Positions 1 to 5,302 of a DNA stretch of 9,524 nt are shown here, one piece after another. The first letter of the stretch is position 1; the number at the start of each line of letters is the position of its first letter. The stretch comes from CTSoil-075 sp964292325 (lineage in GTDB: Bacteria; Bacillota; Negativicutes; DSM-13327): positions 1 to 9,524 of the forward strand of contig CAXYVG010000122.1 of the NCBI GenBank assembly GCA_964292325.1, written 5' to 3'. Made by a program: the position numbers and the translations under genes. The notes beneath the pieces were generated by a model. The model was given only the letters and a program-made list of their open reading frames with translations. It did not search any database and was not told the DNA's origin.

Positions 1-140
1 TATCGAGGTCAATGGAACTATCACTAAACCATCGCATAGCGATTTCGTTCTTCTCGCGAGTTGGTAAAGAAGGTATGATAGGATACCGTTGAGATGGGAG
101 CATGTTAAAGGAAGAATTTAAGCTACCTTTGAGCTAAGAC

Positions 141-185
141 AGGGGCCATTGATGTGTATTTATATAAGACACATCAACGGCCCCT
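141..185. terminator. Intrinsic terminator hairpin between an upstream transcript and the SGNH hydrolase gene
   Basis: Two 17-base arms (141-157 and 169-185) pair around an 11-base AT-rich loop. On the + strand the stem has a single A-C mismatch and is followed at once by ATTTTTT, the classical U-tract of a rightward terminator. Read on the - strand the mismatch becomes a G-U wobble, so the stem is fully paired, but no T-run follows it there. The hairpin begins 12 bases past the stop codon of the leftward hydrolase gene. I infer that it ends a rightward transcript entering from the left and probably also serves the hydrolase transcript. Confidence 0.8.
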
Positions 186-197
186 ATTTTTTACTCA

Positions 198-1484
198 TTA
201 CTTAAGTTTTGTTTCTCGAAGAAATGTAATGACGGCGTTTGCTATTACTTTTTTACCTGAGATATCAGGATGTAAACCATCTTGTGAGTACATCGTTGGC
301 AAAAAGCCTTTATTATCGCTTAATAAAGGGTTAATATCGATTACATATGGTTGCTTTTTTAGGAAAGTATTGACGATCGCAGTTTGGCTTTGCCAATCGT
401 TAAGAGATGGCTTATGAAAGACTCGTTCAATTCTTTCCGGATTGATAGGAGGAATCGTTAAGAAAATGGGAGTGATGTTATTTTGCTCACATTGATTGAT
501 TAGCATCTGGAATTGTTCAATGATATCTTCAGCCTTCGTTCCGTTTCTTATACTATTACCGCCCCCGAGTATAAAAAGGTACTTTGGTTGAAATGGCAAA
601 ACATCACTATGGAAACGCTCGACCAATGATTCAGCGTTGTCACCGCTTCTGCCTAAATTTTTAATTTCATACGGTATATACGACGAGTAATCAAAGCGAA
701 TATCGGAAGGTGGATTGGATATAGCTCCTCCACCATGAGTCACACTGTCACCAAAAACTGCCCACGTATAATGCTTTACATTAACATGAAAAGAAATCGC
801 ATCCGAGAAAGTACCGATAGGGTAATAGTATTGATTCAGTGCCATGACTCTCCAGTAATAGGTACCCTCTTCTACGTAAGCATGTGTATCATAACACTCA
901 GACTCTTGATCCACGACGTAACTATGTACTTGTTTAAATGAGGGGATCATTCCATTGGGGTTTCCTGGAGCTTCCTTAGTAACCTCAACAAGATAATGTT
1001 TAGCTCCGAGCACTGGAATCCAAGAATAGGTTGGGTAAAGTGGTACTGGACGATCGGTATTAAAGAGCGCTGTGGGTTGCGGTTTTGTAGGATTTAATTG
1101 CCCACTGGATAGCAACGTAGGCTCAGAAAACATTGCAAGAGGCTTCTTATCTAAATCTAAGGGTCTAACTCTATAGTATGTTTTATCAATGTGTTGGAGC
1201 GTACGCTGATTTAAATCGAGTTCCACACCAGCAGTGAAAATCGCTGTTGTATGGTAGAGGATATCTTCTGCGGGTACTGAATCATTTGGCTTATAAGGTT
1301 TGGTCATTACCTCCATCTCATAAGCCACAACATCTTCGCTATTGTTCCACGCAAGATATATCTTATTGGCTTGAACCACTAGAGCGATTGATGGTATGGA
1401 GGAATTGGATCGGAAGGGAAAATGTAATAGTATGGTAGCAAAAATAAGAAAAATAAGTGATTTTATAAATTTATTAGTTTTCAT
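198..1484 (-). CDS. Exported SGNH/GDSL-family hydrolase with N-terminal fibronectin-III-like domains
   Basis: This 428-residue protein is probably an esterase, lipase or carbohydrate deacetylase acting outside the cytoplasmic membrane; the substrate is unknown. Residues 1-25 are a basic start followed by a hydrophobic stretch, a signal peptide or membrane anchor. Residues 31-125 and 145-236 resemble fibronectin-III/Ig-like beta sandwiches (for example the YYWRVMAL strand near 209-216). The catalytic domain runs from about 240 to 425. Block I is GDSVTH with nucleophile Ser247, block II is NLGRSG with Gly278, block III is GGGN with Asn310, and block V is DGLHPD with Asp402 and His405. All SGNH landmark residues are therefore present. 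I chose ATG at 1484 because GGAG lies 7 bases upstream and the signal peptide follows directly. The frame stays open to 1634 but those extra 50 residues have no ribosome site. It is transcribed divergently from the GGDEF gene. The fold call is firm; the substrate is not inferable. Confidence 0.88.
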   Translation of the reverse strand: MKTNKFIKSLIFLIFATILLHFPFRSNSSIPSIALVVQANKIYLAWNNSEDVVAYEMEVMTKPYKPNDSVPAEDILYHTTAIFTAGVELDLNQRTLQHIDKTYYRVRPLDLDKKPLAMFSEPTLLSSGQLNPTKPQPTALFNTDRPVPLYPTYSWIPVLGAKHYLVEVTKEAPGNPNGMIPSFKQVHSYVVDQESECYDTHAYVEEGTYYWRVMALNQYYYPIGTFSDAISFHVNVKHYTWAVFGDSVTHGGGAISNPPSDIRFDYSSYIPYEIKNLGRSGDNAESLVERFHSDVLPFQPKYLFILGGGNSIRNGTKAEDIIEQFQMLINQCEQNNITPIFLTIPPINPERIERVFHKPSLNDWQSQTAIVNTFLKKQPYVIDINPLLSDNKGFLPTMYSQDGLHPDISGKKVIANAVITFLRETKLK

Positions 1485-1562
1485 AAAAATCTCCAATTGT
1501 GATTGGTGTTTAGCAATAGATATTACTGAAGTCGGATGTGCTATAAGTAGAAAAAAACCTCT

Positions 1563-1572
1563 ATTATATAAT
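1563..1572. promoter_or_regulatory. Palindromic -10-like element ATTATATAAT
   Basis: The ten bases are identical to their own reverse complement and contain a perfect TATAAT on each strand (1567-1572 on +, 1568-1563 on -). For the leftward hydrolase gene it would put the start of transcription near 1555, giving a leader of about 70 bases. No good -35 is seen at the expected spacing on either strand, so use of this element is an inference. Confidence 0.4.
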
Positions 1573-1676
1573 ACACTATATTTAATCACTGAGAAAGATT
1601 GGAGGATGGACGGTATCAATGAGTTACCATTCACAATGATATTGTCTAGAAGGAGATATTGATAAGAAGAAGAATT

Positions 1677-1682
1677 TATAAT
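1677..1682 (+). promoter_or_regulatory. Candidate -10 (TATAAT) for the GGDEF gene
   Basis: A perfect TATAAT lies 37 bases before the GGDEF start codon, which would give a leader of about 30 bases. The only nearby -35-like hexamer, TTGATA at 1659-1664, is 12 bases away and too close for sigma-A. The call therefore rests on the -10 alone. Confidence 0.35.
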
Positions 1683-1719
1683 AAAGACAAAATTCTACAT
1701 TGTGGGAGGTCACTGATTT

Positions 1720-3339
1720 ATGTCTTTAAGCCTTCGAAGTAAAGTAGTCATGTTAGTGATTACACTAATTACTCTTTTAACCATAACATTAAGTTTTCTT
1801 ACAGGTTTACGATCAAGTACAGATTTTAAAAACAAGGTAGGCATTTCACTGTCAGATACTGCTTATCAAATGACGAGCCGATTAGATCAATATATGTGGG
1901 GACGTGCAGGCGAAATTCGAGTATTGAGCGAGACGGCGATCATCAAGCACCAAGGGCAACAAGTGCAAATCGAACGGCTTCTAAGTAAAATAAAGGAGAA
2001 TTATCCAGCATTTTCCTGGATTGGGGTAACAGATTTAGATGGTATTGTATTAGCGGCGACAGACGGAATTTTAGTTGGACAAAGTCTTGCAAAACGCCCA
2101 GTTTACATAGAAGGAATTAAGGGCGAGTTTATCGGTGATGTACATGATGCAGTATTGTTAATGAACTTACTTCCAAATCCGAGTGGGGAACCTATGAAGT
2201 TTGTTGATATCAGTCTTCCAATTAAAGATGATGAGAATAAAGTTATAGGTGTTTTAGTCGCCCATTTAAGCTGGTCATGGGCGACGCAACTAGAGCAGTC
2301 AATGTTTCAACCTTTAAAAGATCGAAATAATGAAGAAATCATGGTTGTGAGTCGTATTGATAATACGGTTTTGCTAGGACCTAAGAATATGATTGGACAA
2401 AAGCTTGAACTGGAAAGCGTGAAGCAGGCACAAATAGGAGAACAAGGGTGGAAGTTAGAACACTGGCCAGATGGAAAGGAGTATATCACGGGGTATGCTT
2501 CAGGAAAGGGATATTTAGACTTTAAGGGGCTCGGATGGATTGTTTTGGTAAGACAACCTGTGGACGTAGCATATAGTATTATATATGACTTGCAGCTGTT
2601 TATCTGGATTATTGGTGGGGTATTTTTAGTGCTATTTGCTATTATGGGCTGGCGGATAACTGGCTCTATTACAAAACCGTTAAGGGAATTTGCCAAGGCG
2701 GCAGACAGAATTAGATTTGGAGGGCAAGTTGAGATTCCAAGATACAAAGGAATAAGAGAAGTCGAAATTCTAACAGATTCAATGAATGATTTGGTAAATA
2801 GTTTATCGATTGCTGAAAATGAGTTAAATAAAATGGAGGAAATTGCTCATCAAGATCGTCTGACAGGATTACCGAATCGAGTGGGCCTGGAAAATTTCGT
2901 AATAACGGCCTCAAAAATAGCAGAGCGACAAGGAAATGTAATTGCCATTTTATATATGGATTTAGATGGCTTTAAAACGGTTAATGATACACTAGGGCAT
3001 TTATCAGGTGATTTCGTATTAAAAGAAGTAGCTCGTATATTGCAAGAAAATATAAGAGCCGGAGAGTTTGTTGCGCGACTCGGAGGCGATGAATTTATTG
3101 CTATATTATTTGTAGAAGAAGAAAGCAAACAAGAAGCTGTGAATCATGTTGCAACAAGAATTATTAACGAAATCAATAAGCCGATTGTTGTCGATGGAGG
3201 AAATGCAAATATTGGATGTAGTATAGGTTGTGCATTTTGGGTAAACGAAAGTGATATTAAGGATGTAATTGATTTAGCTGATAAAGCGCTATATGAAGTT
3301 AAAAAATCTGGAAAGAACAAGATTAAGTTTGCAGAATAA
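1720..3339 (+). CDS. Membrane-bound diguanylate cyclase, Cache-HAMP-GGDEF
   Basis: This 539-residue sensor enzyme is expected to make cyclic di-GMP from two GTP in response to an extracytoplasmic ligand. A first membrane helix (about 8-28) leads into a dCache-like sensor domain outside the membrane (about 35-280, with the typical FSWIGVTDLDGIVLAAT strand-turn segment at 98-114). A second helix (about 292-312), a HAMP-like linker (311-365) and a GGDEF domain (about 373-539) follow. The active site looks intact: metal-binding Asp414 in YMDLDGFK, guanine-contacting Asn422 and Asp431, and the signature GGDEF at 455-459. The position of the product-inhibition site reads RAGE (446-449) rather than RxxD, so feedback control may be weakened. 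The start is supported by GGGAGG ten bases upstream. There is no EAL domain. It probably shares a transcript with the secreted-protein gene 54 bases downstream. The ligand cannot be read from the sequence. Confidence 0.93.
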   Translation: MSLSLRSKVVMLVITLITLLTITLSFLTGLRSSTDFKNKVGISLSDTAYQMTSRLDQYMWGRAGEIRVLSETAIIKHQGQQVQIERLLSKIKENYPAFSWIGVTDLDGIVLAATDGILVGQSLAKRPVYIEGIKGEFIGDVHDAVLLMNLLPNPSGEPMKFVDISLPIKDDENKVIGVLVAHLSWSWATQLEQSMFQPLKDRNNEEIMVVSRIDNTVLLGPKNMIGQKLELESVKQAQIGEQGWKLEHWPDGKEYITGYASGKGYLDFKGLGWIVLVRQPVDVAYSIIYDLQLFIWIIGGVFLVLFAIMGWRITGSITKPLREFAKAADRIRFGGQVEIPRYKGIREVEILTDSMNDLVNSLSIAENELNKMEEIAHQDRLTGLPNRVGLENFVITASKIAERQGNVIAILYMDLDGFKTVNDTLGHLSGDFVLKEVARILQENIRAGEFVARLGGDEFIAILFVEEESKQEAVNHVATRIINEINKPIVVDGGNANIGCSIGCAFWVNESDIKDVIDLADKALYEVKKSGKNKIKFAE

Positions 3340-3393
3340 TAGAGCGTGGATGCCGTTGAAAAAGTGGATGCGAGATTAGGGTGGAGGTAGAAA

Positions 3394-4458
3394 ATGCAAG
3401 ACGCAATTAGGTTGATTTTGCTTGTAATGGTGGTAATGAGTCTGACAAATGCATCTCATATTGAGGCTTCTGGTCCATTTAAGATGGATATAGTCAATCT
3501 TTCGGAATGGGAAATGAAAAGTAGTTCAGTTGGTGGGAAATTGATACTTTCAGATAGCCCGGAGATGGTAGAAGGTGATGGAATTTTATATCAGGATAAG
3601 GTAGATGGAAACGTTCGTCTCTTTTTTTATCATGTGAATGCATCAAAATCCGCTAAGCAAATGCAGGTAGTATTAGAAAATAGCGGCAATGAGGTCGCTC
3701 ATGTGAATGTAACGCAAGCTAGTTTGGGTGGACCAGGTTACGCTTGGTTTGAGGTAGGAAAGGAAACGCAAACGTCGTATTTTTCCGGAACTCCATCATA
3801 TCAAATTAGTATCCCACCAGGTGGGGCAATGCCGTTATCAGCAAACATAAGTGATACGGCAGTTTTACCCAATATGTTGATTCATGGTATTTATGATTTT
3901 ACAGTGGATCAGCAGATCAATGTGAAAGTCATGATGTTACCTTTATTTGAAGAGGATAGTAAAATTGCTCAATTAGCGAAAGTGGTTCTACCTGCTGATC
4001 AGTGGCATTTGCGTGGCACTTTTGAGGGGGCAAATAGGAGGCTTTCCCCAGTTCAGCCTTATGATCCTCAAAAAGACAATGTGGTCGCGATCACGTTGGC
4101 TGACAATGAAGTGGATTCGTATTTACAAGGAATTGACGCTACTGATGGAACGAAAGTCGTCAATTATGGAAACTATGGTGTGATGTATCAGATTGTACCA
4201 CCCGGGAAAAATGGGAAAAAAATTTCCTATTATCTTTCACCAAGAGGAGGACATTATGCTGGTGCGATTGGGATAAACAATCCAGAAGTAAACTGGAGCC
4301 CGCTGGCAACACCGCAGGACAGAGTATATTTCGGAGATGATAATCAAAATGATATTGCATTTTTGGGTACTTATGAAAATAGTGAGTCGCTATCGTTTAC
4401 GTTCAGCCCCCCGGGTGCATCGAATTTACCGGTGAAAATAGTGATTTTAGCAGAGTGA
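3394..4458 (+). CDS. Secreted beta-rich protein of unknown function
   Basis: I do not recognise the family of this 354-residue protein. Residues 1-25 form a signal peptide (hydrophobic LILLVMVVMSL at about 7-17, likely cleavage after Ala20 or Ala25). The mature part contains no cysteine and is rich in alternating beta-type sequence and Gly/Pro turns. I see two segments: about 27-200, with a VRLFFYHVNAS strand pair near 74-84 and Gly/Pro-rich loops near 111-115 and 141-144, and about 205-354, with a strongly beta-like GNYGVMYQIVPPG stretch near 259-271. No catalytic motif, lipobox, membrane anchor or cell-wall sorting signal is visible. GGAGGT lies 5 bases before the ATG. The gene follows the diguanylate cyclase with no terminator between them, so both are probably made together. 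A surface or periplasmic adhesin, matrix or ligand-binding role under c-di-GMP control is possible, but that is inference from position only. Confidence 0.85.
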   Translation: MQDAIRLILLVMVVMSLTNASHIEASGPFKMDIVNLSEWEMKSSSVGGKLILSDSPEMVEGDGILYQDKVDGNVRLFFYHVNASKSAKQMQVVLENSGNEVAHVNVTQASLGGPGYAWFEVGKETQTSYFSGTPSYQISIPPGGAMPLSANISDTAVLPNMLIHGIYDFTVDQQINVKVMMLPLFEEDSKIAQLAKVVLPADQWHLRGTFEGANRRLSPVQPYDPQKDNVVAITLADNEVDSYLQGIDATDGTKVVNYGNYGVMYQIVPPGKNGKKISYYLSPRGGHYAGAIGINNPEVNWSPLATPQDRVYFGDDNQNDIAFLGTYENSESLSFTFSPPGASNLPVKIVILAE

Positions 4459-4608
4459 ACTGGCTTAGCAAAAGCTTAATCGACGAAGAACGCACCCAAT
4501 TGTAAAAGTGGGAGCCTTATCATTAGATCAATTTTGTATGGCAATCCTCCAATGGATTGAATGGATCGATTACTACATATAGGTGGATTTGCACAGATGG
4601 ATATAGGC

Positions 4609-4646
4609 TAAGGTCAGGCTTTTGTTACATTAGAAGCCTGACCTTA
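4609..4646 (+). terminator. Intrinsic terminator of the GGDEF/secreted-protein unit
   Basis: A perfect 13-bp stem (4609-4621 with 4634-4646, core AAGGTCAGGCTT) closes a 12-base loop and is followed by the T-rich stretch TTACATTTCATTTT. The T-tract is interrupted, so termination may be incomplete. It lies 150 bases after the preceding stop codon and 45 bases before the marR -35. Confidence 0.75.
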
Positions 4647-4679
4647 TTACATTTCATTTTATAAGACATCGAATCATGC

Positions 4680-4720
4680 AAAAAAAAATGATTGACTATT
4701 CGGTTAATTAACGGTAATAT
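4680..4720 (+). promoter_or_regulatory. Sigma-A-type promoter of marR with upstream A-tract
   Basis: TTGACT (4692-4697) and TAATAT (4715-4720) are separated by exactly 17 bases, each one or two changes from consensus. A run of nine A residues (4680-4688) sits just upstream, where an UP element would bind the alpha subunit. Transcription should begin near 4727, giving a leader of about 40 bases that contains the operator at 4736-4750. This is the best-formed promoter in the window. Confidence 0.8.
4703..4712. promoter_or_regulatory. Palindrome GTTAATTAAC in the promoter spacer
   Basis: This perfect 10-base palindrome lies wholly between the -35 and -10 hexamers of the marR promoter, a position where a bound dimer would block RNA polymerase. 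Its sequence differs from the 15-bp operator downstream, so it may be a site for another factor or simply AT-rich symmetry. Confidence 0.35.
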
Positions 4721-4735
4721 GAAATTAAAATAAAT

Positions 4736-4750
4736 GTTGTCAATGACAAC
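4736..4750. promoter_or_regulatory. Probable MarR operator O1 (GTTGTCA-A-TGACAAC)
   Basis: Two perfect 7-base inverted arms flank one central base, a size and symmetry typical of sites bound by MarR-family dimers. It begins about 9 bases after the predicted transcription start and ends one base before the ribosome site of marR, so a bound dimer would block initiation or early elongation. A 13/15 copy lies before the activase gene (5234-5248), which strengthens the reading as a true operator. Confidence 0.7.
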
Positions 4751-4765
4751 TAAGTAGGTATGATG

Positions 4766-5191
4766 ATGATAAATGAGCTCAATACGATTGGTTTCTTAAT
4801 CAGTAGAACGCAGTCTAATTTGCAAAAACGGTTTCTTCAAAAATTAAAAACGTATGGTGTTACTCCTGAACAGTGGGTATTATTTGCCAGACTTTCTGAA
4901 GAAGAAGGAATTTCACTGACGGAGTTATCCAAGATATCATTGAAAGATAAGCCATATACAACCAGGCTTGTTGATAAACTCAAGGACAGAGGTCTGATCC
5001 GGCGGGAGGAAAGTCAGAGTGATAAACGGTCTTCTCTTATTTTTTTGACGGAACAAGGAAAAGAGCTAAGAAATGAGATACTCCCGATTATTAAACAATT
5101 AAACCAATGGGTGATAGGCACGATGAGTGAAGAAGAGGTCATACATCTAACGTTTCTATTAAACAAATTGTATGATCATGTTAAATATTAA
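4766..5191 (+). CDS. MarR-family transcriptional regulator
   Basis: This 141-residue protein is a winged-helix DNA-binding dimer, most likely a repressor of its own gene and of the giant activase gene that follows. The helix-turn-helix spans about 50-75 (SLTELSKIS then the recognition helix near 62-73), and the wing carries SDKRSSLIFLTEQG (85-98), the standard D-x-R...LT-x-x-G signature of the family. Flanking helices at 1-30 and 105-140 would form the dimer interface. There is no cysteine, which argues against an OhrR-type thiol sensor. Three consecutive ATG codons open the frame (4760, 4763, 4766). I chose the third because AAGTAGGT (4752-4759) touches the first but is well spaced from the third; starting at 4760 would add two Met. 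Operator-like palindromes precede both this gene and its downstream neighbour. The effector is unknown; an acyl-CoA or aromatic acid would fit the neighbour but is a guess. Confidence 0.92.
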   Translation: MINELNTIGFLISRTQSNLQKRFLQKLKTYGVTPEQWVLFARLSEEEGISLTELSKISLKDKPYTTRLVDKLKDRGLIRREESQSDKRSSLIFLTEQGKELRNEILPIIKQLNQWVIGTMSEEEVIHLTFLLNKLYDHVKY

Positions 5192-5233
5192 ATGTTTGAT
5201 AGGGAAGTAGAGTCGCATTTTTTTTTAGTGTTA

Positions 5234-5248
5234 GTTGTGAATGACAAA
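5234..5248. promoter_or_regulatory. Probable MarR operator O2 before the activase gene
   Basis: GTTGTGAATGACAAA matches the O1 palindrome at 13 of 15 positions, with one change in the centre-proximal part of the left arm and one at the outer right end. It lies 54 bases before the activase start codon. A TATACA at 5255-5260 might be a -10 for a local promoter, but no -35 at proper spacing is clear. Binding here could block such a promoter or act as a roadblock to transcription from marR. Confidence 0.55.
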
Positions 5249-5302
5249 TAAAAATATACAAAGAAGAATGGGTTAGCCTCATGAGGGTGAAGGGGGAAGA
5301 AA

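Larger units (their letters stand above)
1485..1719. promoter_or_regulatory. Divergent intergenic control region between the SGNH hydrolase and GGDEF genes
   Basis: This 235-base AT-rich spacer must hold the promoters of both flanking genes, which point away from each other. I see a palindromic -10-like element at 1563-1572, a second TATAAT at 1677-1682 (+ strand), a GGAG ribosome site for the leftward gene (1491-1494, - strand) and GGGAGG (1704-1709) 10 bases before the rightward ATG. No convincing -35 hexamer at 16-18 bases is visible for either direction, so either promoter may depend on an activator or another sigma factor. No RNA gene or convincing small ORF is seen here. Confidence 0.6.
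4459..4765. other. Intergenic region holding a terminator and the marR promoter/operator
   Basis: About 300 bases lie between the secreted-protein gene and marR. The first 150 (4459-4608) hold nothing I can name. They contain four loosely spaced TGGAT pentamers (4553, 4562, 4584, 4598) and a 14-codon ATG-to-stop frame with no ribosome site. The second half holds the terminator hairpin (4609-4646), an A-tract, a sigma-A promoter and two palindromes, listed separately. Confidence 0.7.

Noticed and set aside
1..140. Tail of an upstream rightward gene
   Set aside because: The rightward terminator implies an upstream transcript, but the three + frames stop at 25-27, 65-67 and 90-92, and none gives a recognisable C-terminus, so no gene was called.
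1485..1634. Upstream extension of the SGNH hydrolase frame by 50 residues
   Set aside because: No ribosome site precedes the ATG at 1634, the extension lacks the character of a signal peptide and crosses the likely promoter; the internal ATG at 1484 has GGAG at proper spacing and a signal peptide right after it.
1606..1662. Possible 18-codon leader peptide before the GGDEF gene
   Set aside because: The GGAGG directly touches the ATG, too close to function, and the peptide shows no attenuation-type codon run; no hairpin pair follows.
1659..1682. TTGATA...TATAAT promoter before the GGDEF gene
   Set aside because: The spacing is 12 bases, not 16-18, so the two hexamers cannot act together as a sigma-A promoter; only the TATAAT is kept as a weak candidate.
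2307..3128. Long reverse-strand open frames inside the GGDEF gene, and similar ones inside the activase
   Set aside because: They are antisense shadows of well-supported genes, with no ribosome sites or recognisable domains.
4538..4582. Small ORF of 14 codons in the gap before marR
   Set aside because: No ribosome site, no promoter of its own, and it lies in otherwise featureless DNA after the end of an operon.
4459..4600. c-di-GMP riboswitch near the GGDEF gene
   Set aside because: The ACGCACCCA stretch recalled a GEMM core, but the other conserved segments and stems are missing.
5192..5233. Terminator between marR and the activase
   Set aside because: There is a nine-T run (5218-5226), but no stable stem precedes it, so read-through from marR remains likely.
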